Shown one piece after another: positions 51,480-59,851 of a stretch of 64,000 nt of DNA. The notes under the pieces are model-generated. The model made no database searches and was not told the DNA's origin. It worked only from the letters and a program-made list of their open reading frames with translations. The position numbers and the translations under genes are program-made. Every line of letters starts with the position of its first letter. The first letter of the stretch is position 1. Origin of the DNA: CALJTV01 sp036821185 (GTDB taxonomy: Bacteria; Chloroflexota; Dehalococcoidia; GIF9; UBA5629); NCBI GenBank assembly GCA_036821185.1, contig DAISKD010000004.1:54815-118814 (forward strand). The letters run 5' to 3'.

Positions 51480-52013
51480 TTACTTTTTAGCTTCACCAGC
51501 TTTTGGTTTTGTCTCAGTCGCCTTTGCTTTTGCCGCCGTCCCTTCCGAAGCCTCTTTGACCTTGACCTGTATCTTCTTGGGCTTCGCCTCCGGGGCCTTG
51601 GGCAGGACTATCTCCAGTATCCCGTCCTTGTAGACAGCCTCAACCTTGGCTGTCTGCACCGCTGAGGGCAAAGTTATCGAGCGCGAGAACCTGCCGTAGC
51701 ACAGTTCGCAGCGGTAATAGTCCTCGTCCTTCACCTCAGTCTCGGCTTTGCGCTCACCCCTGATGGTCAGGGTATCGCCCAGGACGGAGATCTCAATGTC
51801 GTCCTTTTTCATCCCCGGTATCTCAGCCCTGACGATGAACTTGTCTTCTTTCTCATACATTTCTAGAGGAGGTATCCACGCCGCCTCTTCAGTGGGTGCC
51901 CGCCACCAGGCAAGCGGATACCTCAGGGAAAGGAGGGGGTGCCGCATCATCTCCTCCATCCTCCTCTCCAGCTCGCGGAGCTCGTCCCACGGACGCCATC
52001 TCTGTATCGCCAT
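51480..52013 (-). CDS. Hsp20 small heat-shock protein
   Basis: This 177-residue chaperone has an alpha-crystallin domain at about 45-145, with ALPHA-type motifs AEIPGMKKDDIEISVLGDTL and ITLPSAVQTAKVEAVYKDGILEIVLPK split around it. The C-terminal IQV motif is followed by a Lys/Glu/Ala-rich tail. Start ATG 52013 has AGGAGG 8 bases upstream. A GTG at 52022 lies inside that SD and is rejected. Unusually, the loop that is normally YRSERSYGxF reads YRCELCYGRF, a CxxC pair. Located next to peroxide-defence genes. Confidence 0.93.
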   Translation of the reverse strand: MAIQRWRPWDELRELERRMEEMMRHPLLSLRYPLAWWRAPTEEAAWIPPLEMYEKEDKFIVRAEIPGMKKDDIEISVLGDTLTIRGERKAETEVKDEDYYRCELCYGRFSRSITLPSAVQTAKVEAVYKDGILEIVLPKAPEAKPKKIQVKVKEASEGTAAKAKATETKPKAGEAKK

Positions 52014-52078
52014 ATCTAACACCTCCTTTCTTCTTAAGTTATACTAACGGGCTTCCCCACCCCCGTTTTCCGGAAAGC

Positions 52079-52115
52079 AAAAGGGGCTGCCACCGAAACA
52101 CGCAGCAGTCCCTTT
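52079..52115 (-). terminator. Hairpin between perR and hsp20 (terminator or leader structure)
   Basis: AAAGGGGCTGC and GCAGTCCCTTT form an 11-pair stem with one G-U around a 14-base loop. On the reverse strand it is followed by TTTT. It may end the perR transcript. The position, about 70 bases before the hsp20 start, would also suit a leader element. Confidence 0.5.
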
Positions 52116-52280
52116 AATTCACAATGGAGACCAGTAAACAGCGCGCCACACTTCCTTTGCGCCCCATTTCCGCTGCCGGTGCACGCAAGTACACTATAGT
52201 CCACCGCTGCCTCTGTGTCAATATTTGCCCTGACAAAAGCCCGTGCCGTCACTTCACCATCCCCTTATATTGCACGTTGC

Positions 52281-52661
52281 TCAACTGCCCCGACAGTCAA
52301 AGCACAGCCCCCCGAACTCCAGTCGGTGGCAATGAACCTCAAACCCTGTCTTCTCCGCCACCTTTCTGTTGAGCTGCTCATCCACCGGCTCATCTATGTC
52401 AAACACTCGACCGCACTTAACACAGCGGAAATGGTAGTGGTTGTCCGTCCTGCCATCGAACCTGCTAAACGTGCCACACATGTCGAGCTCCAGCACATCT
52501 CCTTTCTGACACAAAAGACGCAGGTTCCTGTATACTGTGCCTAGACTAATGTTCGGTATCTCCTTTCTGACTTCATTGAATATCCAGTCAGCAGTAGGAT
52601 GCGTATTAGTCCCCCGCAGTACCTTCAGAATGACTTCCCGCTGCCTAGTCTTGCGTTGCAT
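52281..52661 (-). CDS. perR: PerR-type Fur-family peroxide-sensing repressor
   Basis: This 126-residue regulator has a winged helix (HPTADWIFNEV, SLGTVYRNLRLL) and the dimerisation domain. Regulatory metal ligands of Bacillus PerR can all be placed: His in HPTAD, Asp in SRFDGRT, both His in NHYHF, and Asp in RVFDID, where Fur has Glu. Structural zinc cysteines are CVKC and CFDC. The Asp in place of Glu favours peroxide sensing by iron-catalysed His oxidation. Its own promoter carries a PerR-box-like site over the -10. It stands at the head of the reverse-strand stress cluster. Confidence 0.9.
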   Translation of the reverse strand: MQRKTRQREVILKVLRGTNTHPTADWIFNEVRKEIPNISLGTVYRNLRLLCQKGDVLELDMCGTFSRFDGRTDNHYHFRCVKCGRVFDIDEPVDEQLNRKVAEKTGFEVHCHRLEFGGLCFDCRGS

Positions 52662-52670
52662 GATGAAAAT

Positions 52671-52685
52671 TGATAACTATTATTA
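52671..52685. promoter_or_regulatory. PerR-box-like operator
   Basis: TGATAACTATTATTA agrees with the PerR consensus TTATAATNATTATAA at 11 of 14 defined positions. It lies 10 bases upstream of the perR ATG and overlaps the -10 element, so repression of perR by itself is expected. Confidence 0.65.
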
Positions 52686-52710
52686 TCTCGACTTTTCCAA
52701 AGTTTGTCAA
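52682..52710 (-). promoter_or_regulatory. perR promoter
   Basis: On the reverse strand TTGACA (52710-52705) is followed after 17 bases by GATAAT (52687-52682), five of six matches to the -10 consensus. It could drive perR and perhaps genes further down the stress cluster. Confidence 0.75.
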
Positions 52711-52883
52711 GGGTTGCAGGCGCCGGGTGCAAAGCTATGCTAACAATTTTTGCTGCCGGGTGCACGGACAGCGGTGATGATTATAAGTAGCACCCTGCGC
52801 CTTGAAGTTGATCACGGGTTGACCCTGGCTGCCTGACGGCCTATGATAGTGGGTGAGACGTTATAGCTCAGGAGGTGGTTGCC

Positions 52884-53300
52884 ATGGCGGAAAAGGTCCA
52901 GCGCATCGAGTACTACTATACCATCGTTCCCCACAAAGCCGGTGCCGGGGCGGCAGTGCTCAACGCACTCAAATCAGAAGGAGTCAACCTCATTGCCTTC
53001 CTCGGCTTCCCCGTAGGCTGGGGTCGTGCCCAGCTCGACTTCATCCCTTACGACAGAGAGGCTTTCCTTGCCGCAGCCAGAAAGGCGAACATCAAAATCG
53101 TGGGACCCAGGACGGCTTTCCTCATCCAGGGTGATGACCGCGCCGGTGCCGTCGCTGACATAGTGGACAAATTGAAGCAAGCGCGGGTCAACATCACCGC
53201 CATGCAGGCAGTAGCCAGCGGCGAAGGGCGCTACGGGGCCATCCTCTGGGTAAAGCCCAGGGGCTTGGAGGCCACAGCAAAGGCTTTGGGCATATCATAG
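52884..53300 (+). CDS. ACT-like domain protein
   Basis: This 138-residue protein starts at ATG 52884, 8 bases after AGGAGG. Two beta-alpha-beta ACT-like repeats are visible: YYYTIVPHKAGAGAAVLNALK with GWGRAQLDFIP, and TAFLIQGDDRAGAVADIVDKL with ITAMQAVASGEGRYGAILWV. ACT domains bind amino acids or other small effectors. No enzyme or DNA-binding domain is attached, so it is probably a stand-alone regulator. It is divergent from perR, with about 220 bases between the two starts. Confidence 0.75.
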   Translation: MAEKVQRIEYYYTIVPHKAGAGAAVLNALKSEGVNLIAFLGFPVGWGRAQLDFIPYDREAFLAAARKANIKIVGPRTAFLIQGDDRAGAVADIVDKLKQARVNITAMQAVASGEGRYGAILWVKPRGLEATAKALGIS

Positions 53301-53405
53301 GCAAAATCGGGGCTAACTTCTCCATGCATACCGCCGGGTCCCACGATTGCGGTGGTGGAGGGAACAAAGGGGTTAAGATAGACTTAGCGGTCAGCCAGAC
53401 CAAGC

Positions 53406-54686
53406 CTATTGCCTCTGGGGCTGTTTGCTGTACCATTCGCTAAGTCGGTCTACCGCTGGCTCTTTATAGATAACCCCTTCATTAAACAGTCTCTCGATCT
53501 CATCATCGCCATAGTTGAGGAGCAGTGAAAGCACCTCGCGGCTATGTTCGCCCAGCAGTGGAGCGTGCCCCATAACCCTGCCGGGCGTTTCGGACATCCT
53601 GAAAGGGCTGCCGTAGATCTCGATCTCACCGACAAAGGGCTGCTCCATCTTCATCAGCATATCACGGTCACGGATGTAAGGAGCGTCCACCACTTCGGCA
53701 AAAGTCCTTACCCGCATCGCCGGGATGCCAGCCTGGCGGAGGAGGTCCTCCACTTGCTGTACCGAGTCAAATTTGCCCACCCACTCCTCCAATATGTGGT
53801 GTATGAAGGGGGCATTCTGATAGGTTAGCCTGACCTCGAGCTCGCTGGTACGCGGGTCGGTAAGCAACCACTTATATCCCTCGCCCATCACCCTCACCAG
53901 CTTCCCCCAGAGGACGTCGCTTAGCGCCGCAATGGCGATAAGCCCGTCCTTTCCCTTATACAGCCCGTAAGGGGCATAAGCCGCCGCCCAGCGTGTGTTG
54001 GGCACCGCCGGCACAGTGCGACCGCTGAACAGATACCCAGGACCATTGTTCTCATTGAGGTGGAACAGACAGTCGGTCATGGAGATATCTATATTCTGCC
54101 CCCGTCCTGTCTTTTCACGATAGTACAGGGCGGCTAGGATGGCTGTGGTGGCGTGCATAGCAGCATTGCAATCTCCTATAGCCACTGGCGCCGGTGTCGG
54201 CGGATCGGTCTGCCCGCACCACGAGCTGGCAATTTGTGCGATCAGGTCAAACCCGGGCTCGGTAGCATAGGCACCGTAATGACCGAAGCAGGAAATTGTA
54301 CAATAGATGATCCTGGGGTTGATCCTCTTGACCGCCTCGTATCCCAGCCCAAGTTCCTTCATCGCCCCTGGTGCCATGTTGGAGATCATAACGTCTGACC
54401 TCTTGACCAACTCTTTGATGATCCTTAGTCCCTTTCTTGTCTTAATATTTATGGACAGACTCTTCTTCCCGCGGTTAAGAAACACATGGTAGCTACTTTG
54501 CTTGACACCGTTGCGCTCCATAACCAGGGAATAGCGTCTCTCCAATGCACCGGTGCCAAAGGGTTCCACCTTTATCACCTCGGCACCCATATCAACTAAC
54601 TGTCTGGTGGCAAAAGGCCCAGCGTACACCCAGGTGAAATCAAGTACCCTTAGCCCTTCTAACGCACCTCGTTTTCTTGTTGCCAT
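53406..54686 (-). CDS. Class III (CaiB/BaiF) CoA-transferase
   Basis: This 426-residue family III CoA-transferase starts LEGLRVLDFTWVYAGPFATRQLVDMGAEVIKVE, and DVMISNMAPGAMKELGL follows. IGDCNAAMHATTAILAALYYRE precedes TGRGQNIDISM, a strong family signature. An aspartate in this region would form the anhydride and thioester with CoA. The family includes enzymes acting on formyl-, carnitinyl-, bile-acid and aryl-succinyl-CoA. No partner enzyme is adjacent, so substrates are unknown. It is a single-gene unit on the reverse strand. Confidence 0.9.
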   Translation of the reverse strand: MATRKRGALEGLRVLDFTWVYAGPFATRQLVDMGAEVIKVEPFGTGALERRYSLVMERNGVKQSSYHVFLNRGKKSLSINIKTRKGLRIIKELVKRSDVMISNMAPGAMKELGLGYEAVKRINPRIIYCTISCFGHYGAYATEPGFDLIAQIASSWCGQTDPPTPAPVAIGDCNAAMHATTAILAALYYREKTGRGQNIDISMTDCLFHLNENNGPGYLFSGRTVPAVPNTRWAAAYAPYGLYKGKDGLIAIAALSDVLWGKLVRVMGEGYKWLLTDPRTSELEVRLTYQNAPFIHHILEEWVGKFDSVQQVEDLLRQAGIPAMRVRTFAEVVDAPYIRDRDMLMKMEQPFVGEIEIYGSPFRMSETPGRVMGHAPLLGEHSREVLSLLLNYGDDEIERLFNEGVIYKEPAVDRLSEWYSKQPQRQ

Positions 54687-54903
54687 GGTCTACTCCTTAC
54701 AGATTCGTTAGATAGGTAAACCACGCCGAGACCACCACCCAGCCCAAACGCTTGAACCGCCAGAGTACATACCAGCGGTTATCGGCACTTTGTGTATTTT
54801 ACTGCCAACAACTCCAGACGTAAAGATTTGGTACTCGTCCGGTACACGATGACACATGCTGTCGGGGGTATTACACGTTTGATTTGGCTGCCATAATAGG
54901 TGC

Positions 54904-54909
54904 TATACT
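54904..54909 (+). promoter_or_regulatory. Extended -10 promoter of the 54-residue membrane protein gene
   Basis: TGCTATACT (54901-54909) is an extended -10 element. A weak TTGATT (54879-54884) lies 19 bases upstream. AAGGAGG and an ATG follow at 54921-54938. Confidence 0.45.
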
Positions 54910-54935
54910 AAACTTTCAACAAGGAGGAAATCCCT

Positions 54936-55100
54936 ATGGCACAGGAGAGCAAGCGCAGCGGCAATCCCACCGGTGCTCTTGCCGGCACAATCTGGTTCTT
55001 TGGCTGGCTGTTCACCATCGGCTTTGCCCAGCTATCGTGGTGGAAGATCATAGTCGGCATAGTCATCTGGCCCTACTTCCTCGGAATAGCTATCCGATAG
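54936..55100 (+). CDS. Small membrane protein, 54 residues
   Basis: ATG 54936 follows AAGGAGG with good spacing. The peptide begins MAQESKRSGNPTGALAG, then has two hydrophobic stretches, TIWFFGWLFTIGFAQL and IIVGIVIWPYFLGIAI, separated by SWWK, and ends in an Arg. It is likely a two-helix hairpin in the inner membrane. No family was recognised. It is below the size most callers keep. The gene stands alone between reverse-strand genes with its own promoter-like sequence. Confidence 0.7.
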   Translation: MAQESKRSGNPTGALAGTIWFFGWLFTIGFAQLSWWKIIVGIVIWPYFLGIAIR

Positions 55101-55166
55101 CTCTGGGACAACAAATATCGGGCAAAGCATGCCCAGGGCAAAATTTACCTCAGTAGGCCCCACTTC

Positions 55167-55604
55167 TCATGTCCTGCCGGCACCTTTATACGCAGCTTTG
55201 GGCACCACTACCAGACTGAGTCCGCTGACATCGGTCACCACCACCTCATCTCCCACTTTAAGTCCATACTCAGGACATCTCGCCTTCCACAGCACACCCT
55301 GCACTTTGACATAGCCCTCGGACGAACGCCATCTGGTGACCACACCCACTGCACCGATGATATTTTCAAACGCCACCTTTGGCTTGAGGGAAAAGGTAGG
55401 CCTGCCCACGCGGTACATGATGTAGGAATGCACCGCCAGCCCGAGCATGAGGACCGCCAGCAGCCACAGCGGGAGGCTAATACCAAACCGGGGCAGCAAC
55501 CAGAGCACCGCAACCACCAGCAGTACCTGCTCAAACAATGCACCAACAATAGCCTGCACGATATACCATAACGGAGGCCTAGGGTTCATAATGCCATTCG
55601 CCAA
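55167..55604 (-). CDS. NfeD-like membrane protein with OB-fold domain
   Basis: This 145-residue protein has two transmembrane helices in the first 65 residues (IVQAIVGALFEQVLLVVAVLW and LWLLAVLMLGLAVHSYIM, the first interrupted by Glu). An OB-fold NfeD C-terminal domain follows at about 85-140 (GAVGVVTRW, GYVKVQGVLWKARC, LKVGDEVVVTDVSGLSLVV). NfeD proteins usually pair with stomatin or SPFH proteins or a ClpP-class protease. None is beside it. Role probably in membrane quality control. Confidence 0.85.
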   Translation of the reverse strand: MANGIMNPRPPLWYIVQAIVGALFEQVLLVVAVLWLLPRFGISLPLWLLAVLMLGLAVHSYIMYRVGRPTFSLKPKVAFENIIGAVGVVTRWRSSEGYVKVQGVLWKARCPEYGLKVGDEVVVTDVSGLSLVVVPKAAYKGAGRT

Positions 55605-55637
55605 GATGAGACCGTTGTTTGGACAGCACCCAGCAGT

Positions 55638-55919
55638 CTATACGTCGCTGTACCGCCCCTCGCCACAGAGGTAGGCACATTTGGGACAGTATCGGGAGTC
55701 CGATGGCACCACAGCACCGCAGTTGGGACAACATAGATCAAGCACAGCACCACAATCGGTACAGAACTTAAAATCGGGTGGGCTCTCCGTACCGCACCTG
55801 GGACATCTCTTCACCACCGACTGCACCTTCGCTGCCAATCTGGCGCCACAATTACCGCAGAACCGATGGTGCATCAGATTTTCGGCACCGCAATTAGGAC
55901 AGAGGAAGGTCTCCACCAT
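55638..55919 (-). CDS. Multiple zinc-ribbon protein
   Basis: 93 residues from ATG 55919; a GTG at 55958 would add 13. Eight CxxC-type elements form about four half-ribbons in a row: CPNCGAEN, CGNCGARL, CPRCGTES, CTDCGAVL, CPNCGAVV and CPKCAYL with an additional pair. This matches stand-alone zinc-ribbon proteins (DUF7577/zinc_ribbon_2-like) that probably mediate protein contacts. Nothing else is recognisable. It is followed 33 bases downstream by the NfeD-like gene, possibly as a unit. Confidence 0.8.
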   Translation of the reverse strand: MVETFLCPNCGAENLMHHRFCGNCGARLAAKVQSVVKRCPRCGTESPPDFKFCTDCGAVLDLCCPNCGAVVPSDSRYCPKCAYLCGEGRYSDV

Positions 55920-56012
55920 CGTTGTCTTGAATACGTCCTCCTGCCACTCCTTTACCACTGCGCCGTAAAGCTAACACATTTTAGCCGTTTCATCCCCTCC
56001 ACTCAACCCCGC

Positions 56013-56774
56013 TCAGTCCTCAAATATCGCCACCACCCGGGCCCAGCCGGCGCTGCCGCCGGTCACCTTTATTGGAAAGCAGGCAACTTTGAAGCCAAAC
56101 GGCTTCGGCAGCTTGTCCAGGTTCGCCAGCTTTTCGATATGACAGTACTCCCTCTCAATGCCCGCATAATGGGCACCCCATACTATGGTAGGATTTTTTG
56201 ACTGCAGGTAGTCCTGCCTTATAGCCCAGAAGGGGCGGTCCCAGCCCCAGGCATCGATGCCCATAACCCTTACCCCCCGCTCAATAAGCCACAGGGTGGA
56301 CTCGCGTGTCATACCGCACCCGGCATTGAAATAGTCCGCCGTCCCCCACAGCTTATCGGCACCGGTCTGTATCAGCACGATATCCCAGGGCTTCAGTTTA
56401 TAGTTTATTTTCTTCAGCGCTTCCTCCAGGTCGCCGACGGTAACCCCGGAGCCCCTGGGCTTATGCCTCATATCCAGCACCACCCCATCGTGATAAAACC
56501 AGTCCAGAGGCATTTCATCTATAGTCCTGGCTTTCCTACCCTCAGACACCGGCGCATAATGCCAGGGGGCATCCACATGGGTGCCCGAATGAGTGGACAG
56601 ATTAATTGAATCACTGGCCCATCCCAGCCCCTGGGGCAAGTCGTCTACCTGACAGCCAAATATCTGGCTCATCAACGCCGCGCTCTGCTGGTGCGGCTCG
56701 TGGACGACCTTTACCGGACTAACCTCACTGGGACTGTCCTCTATCGGCAGGCTTAAGTCTATTATGGTGACCAT
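56013..56774 (-). CDS. Cyclase-family (kynurenine formamidase-like) metal hydrolase
   Basis: This 253-residue protein has the signature LSTHSGTHVDAPWHY (HxGTHxDxPxH) near residue 55-68, which holds the metal ligands. MVTIIDLSLPIEDSPSE is the normal family N-terminus. GGAGG 8 bases before ATG 56774 fixes the start. IVLIQTGADKLWG and MGIDAWGWDRP match later conserved blocks. The family includes kynurenine formamidase, isatin hydrolase and polyketide-cyclase-annotated proteins. No tryptophan-degradation gene is present, so the substrate is open. Confidence 0.9.
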   Translation of the reverse strand: MVTIIDLSLPIEDSPSEVSPVKVVHEPHQQSAALMSQIFGCQVDDLPQGLGWASDSINLSTHSGTHVDAPWHYAPVSEGRKARTIDEMPLDWFYHDGVVLDMRHKPRGSGVTVGDLEEALKKINYKLKPWDIVLIQTGADKLWGTADYFNAGCGMTRESTLWLIERGVRVMGIDAWGWDRPFWAIRQDYLQSKNPTIVWGAHYAGIEREYCHIEKLANLDKLPKPFGFKVACFPIKVTGGSAGWARVVAIFED

Positions 56775-56981
56775 CTTTTCCACCTCCAGATTGTTGCTTC
56801 GCTGGCTTATGGTGCAAGCGCCGGTCAACATCACGAAAATCATCGGTACCGCTGCAACGAAAGTGCGAGACCAGATGGACACGATCACGTCGACCCCGCG
56901 GCACAGTATAGAAAGGAAGGTACGGCATGTCAAATCCTACGGTACCGGCCACCACTCGCTAATATACAGCAAGTAGGGCTC

Positions 56982-57581
56982 TTATGAAAGAGCTGTCGCC
57001 CGGTTAAATTTGTCCATAGCTTTGGCCGGGCCTTCGACAAGAAGGCACTCCACCGCCTCGCCCGCCCGGGCAATCACCCGTTTAACGACCAGCTCCTCCT
57101 CCGCTGTGAAATCCCCCAGCACGTAGTCTACTATCACCTCTTCATCGGTCACAGGCATCCCGTCACTGGATACCGGTCGACCGATGCCTATCCTCACGCG
57201 GTAAAATCCTTTGTCCTGGAGCGCGGTGATAATTGAGTTTATACCTTTATGCCCGCCGGAATTTCCGCCCTGCCTTATGCGTATCCTCCCCAGCGGCAAG
57301 TCCAGGTCATCGTAGATAACGATAACGTCGCTTAGGCTAAGGGAATACTTCTGCACCAACTGCTTCACTGACTCCCCTGAGTTGTTAACAAAGGTCCTTG
57401 GCTTGGCCAGCAAGACCGGAACGCCGGAAATATTGCCGCCGCCGATCTGGGCCTGGCACTGACGTTTTTTCAGGGGTATAGAATGGGTCTCCGCCAGAAA
57501 ATCGATGCAACGGAAGCCAACGTTGTGCCGGTTTAGGGCATATGCTTTACCCGGGTTGCCCAAGCCTACTATTAACTTCAT
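56982..57581 (-). CDS. pth: Peptidyl-tRNA hydrolase
   Basis: This 199-residue enzyme releases tRNA from stalled peptidyl-tRNA. It has the start MKLIVGLGNPGKAY, the catalytic histidine in LNRHNVGFRCID near residue 20, the FVNNSGESVKQLVQKY block, IYDDLDLPLGRIRIRQGG, and NSGGHKGINSI near residue 110. Typical length. It lies 50 bases downstream of ligA on the same strand and is probably co-transcribed with it. Confidence 0.96.
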   Translation of the reverse strand: MKLIVGLGNPGKAYALNRHNVGFRCIDFLAETHSIPLKKRQCQAQIGGGNISGVPVLLAKPRTFVNNSGESVKQLVQKYSLSLSDVIVIYDDLDLPLGRIRIRQGGNSGGHKGINSIITALQDKGFYRVRIGIGRPVSSDGMPVTDEEVIVDYVLGDFTAEEELVVKRVIARAGEAVECLLVEGPAKAMDKFNRATALS

Positions 57582-57631
57582 CTATCGCCTTTTTTGGAGG
57601 AATGCCCCTTCTACGGTCTTCGCAAGCGGAT

Positions 57632-59671
57632 TTAACTTCGCTTTACTTTTTCTTCCGCTTCTCTGAGTAACTCAAGAAATTCTGCCTCAGTGAGCTGTTT
57701 GATCCCGAGGGCCCGGGCACGGTCGAGCTTGGACCCGGGCTCGGCACCGACTACCAGATAATTCGTCTTTCTGGTGACATCGGAGCCTGCCTTGCCGCCG
57801 AGGGCTTTTATCCTGGCCTCGGCCTGCTGACGGGTGGAGGATTCCAGCCTGCCGGTGATGACAAACTCCAGCCCGGCCAGTGGTAGCTCCTTGGCTTCGG
57901 CCTTTTTCTCCTCCAGCCTGACTCCCTTCCGGCGCAGCTTTTCGATGATATTATGGTTCTGCTCTTGGCGGAAGAAGGCTACGATGCTATCAGCGATCTT
58001 CGGCCCGATAGATGGAATTTCCATTAATTGCTCCCGGGAAGCTTTGGCAAGTTCGTCAATGCTGTGGAAGTGCTCTGCGAGCAGCTCGGCAGTCTCCTCG
58101 CCGACGTGCGTTATCCCCAAAGCAAATATCACCCGGGACAGCGGACGGTCTTTGCTTTTTTCTATGGAGTTGATGATGTTGGAGACGCTCTTGTCCGCCA
58201 TCCTTTCCAGCGTCAGCAATTGCTCCCTGGTGAGATAGTAAATATCGCCCACGTCCCTGACCAGCCCGGCTTCGAACAAAGCCAGGGACATCTTTTCGCC
58301 GATGCCTTCTATGTCCATGGCATTGCGGCTGACGAAGTGCTTTATCCGCTCCAGTGCCTGGGCCGGGCAGGCAGCGTTGGTGCAGCGGTGCATCGCCTCA
58401 CCCTCGGGCTTTATCACCTCTGCACCGCAGACGGGACACCGGCTGGGCATGCGGAAGATTTTTTCCTCACCGGTGCGCCGGCTGATTATGGGACCGACCA
58501 CCTCCGGGATCACCTCGCCAGCCCTTTGTACGATGACCCAGTCACCTATGCGAATGTCCTTGCGGTGGATGTCCTCCTCATTGTGCAAGGCAGCGCTCTT
58601 GACGGTCACCCCTCCCACCTGCACCGGCTCAAGGATGGCGTAGGGATTGAGGCTGCCCGTCCTGCCCACGTTGATGCCGATATCTATAAGGCGGGTGGTA
58701 GCCTGCGTGGCGGGGAACTTGTAGGCGATCGCCCATCTCGGCTCCCTGCCCACATAGCCCAGCTCCACCTGATAAGGAATGGGGTTGATCTTCACCACCA
58801 CGCCATCGACATCGTAAGGCAACCTCTCACGCTGTTCCACCCAATAGGCATAATGTTTCTTCACTTCATCAAGCGTGTCACAGCGGGCAATGTTGGGGTT
58901 GACCTTGAAGCCCAGGGACTTCAGATATTGCAGGATGTCCCAGTGTGTGTCCGGCACCGTGCCGCCCTCAGCCCAGCCCAACTGATAGATAAAAATGTCC
59001 AGAGGACGCTGAGCGGTGATGCGGGGGTCAAGTTGTCTCACCGAGCCGGCAGCAGCGTTGCGCGGGTTGGCAAAAAGCGGCTGCCCCTCCTTAGCCCGCT
59101 CCTCATTCAGTTTCTTGAAGCCAGTTTTCGACAGATAGACCTCACCCCTGACCTCAAACCGCTGCGGGGCTTTGTCCCGCGGAACGGAAAGGGGTATGCT
59201 CTTAATCGTCCTCAGGTTCTGGGTTATGTTCTCTCCCCTGAAACCATCGCCACGGGTGGCCCCGATTTCGAACAGCCCGTTCACATAAGTTAGCGCCACC
59301 GCCAGCCCGTCTATCTTGAGTTCGCAGACAAAATCGAACTTACGGTTGCCCAGAAGATTTGCCGCCCGGCGATACCACCCCTCGAGGTCTTCGTCGTCAA
59401 AAGCGTTTGCCAGACTGAGCAGCGGTTGAGGGTGCTCCACGACGCCGAATTCCTCCACCGGCGCCGCCCCTACTCTCTGCGTCGGCGAATCAGGTGTGAC
59501 AAATTGGGGGTACTTCGCCTCCAGCTCCCTGAGCTCCCGCATGAGCTCATCATACTCAGCATCGCTGATCTCAGGGCTGTCCAGAACATAGTAGCGGTAA
59601 TTGTGGTAGTTTATCTGCTCACGCAGCTTTTCTATTCTCTGTTTTACTGCGCTAAGGCTTGCGTCCGTCAT
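57632..59671 (-). CDS. ligA: NAD-dependent DNA ligase
   Basis: This 679-residue replicative ligase has an N-terminal Ia domain (YRYYVLDSPEISDAEYDELM) and the adenylation motif CELKIDGLAV near residue 112-121 with the nucleotidyl lysine. Later come the OB-fold (DWVIVQRAGEVIPEVV), a four-cysteine zinc finger (CPVCGAEV, CTNAACPAQ), helix-hairpin-helix repeats and a C-terminal BRCT domain (FVITGRLESSTRQQAE). All family parts are present at normal length. A long open frame on the opposite strand is a shadow. Confidence 0.97.
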   Translation of the reverse strand: MTDASLSAVKQRIEKLREQINYHNYRYYVLDSPEISDAEYDELMRELRELEAKYPQFVTPDSPTQRVGAAPVEEFGVVEHPQPLLSLANAFDDEDLEGWYRRAANLLGNRKFDFVCELKIDGLAVALTYVNGLFEIGATRGDGFRGENITQNLRTIKSIPLSVPRDKAPQRFEVRGEVYLSKTGFKKLNEERAKEGQPLFANPRNAAAGSVRQLDPRITAQRPLDIFIYQLGWAEGGTVPDTHWDILQYLKSLGFKVNPNIARCDTLDEVKKHYAYWVEQRERLPYDVDGVVVKINPIPYQVELGYVGREPRWAIAYKFPATQATTRLIDIGINVGRTGSLNPYAILEPVQVGGVTVKSAALHNEEDIHRKDIRIGDWVIVQRAGEVIPEVVGPIISRRTGEEKIFRMPSRCPVCGAEVIKPEGEAMHRCTNAACPAQALERIKHFVSRNAMDIEGIGEKMSLALFEAGLVRDVGDIYYLTREQLLTLERMADKSVSNIINSIEKSKDRPLSRVIFALGITHVGEETAELLAEHFHSIDELAKASREQLMEIPSIGPKIADSIVAFFRQEQNHNIIEKLRRKGVRLEEKKAEAKELPLAGLEFVITGRLESSTRQQAEARIKALGGKAGSDVTRKTNYLVVGAEPGSKLDRARALGIKQLTEAEFLELLREAEEKVKRS

Positions 59672-59851
59672 CTGTTCAAATTTTAGTATAGCACCGATAA
59701 TGAACGGTGAGAAGGAGAGCCGCCCTGGCTGAAAGCTACCCTAAACATAGCAGTCTGCGCGCCGGGCGCCACCCGGTAGATAAGTCCGATGGTCGTAAGA
59801 GAATGGTGAGATGGACCGGGATGCCGCAGGTTGAAGACAAAAGCACCGGGG

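Noticed and set aside
56775..56933. N-terminal extension of the cyclase gene with a lipobox-like LTGAC, suggesting a lipoprotein
   Set aside because: GGAGG with ideal spacing precedes the ATG at 56774, which is the normal family start. The hydrophobic stretch upstream is untranslated sequence read in frame.
58028..59293. A 421-codon open frame on the forward strand opposite ligA
   Set aside because: It is a shadow of a complete, well-conserved ligA. Its translation has no recognisable motifs and odd composition.
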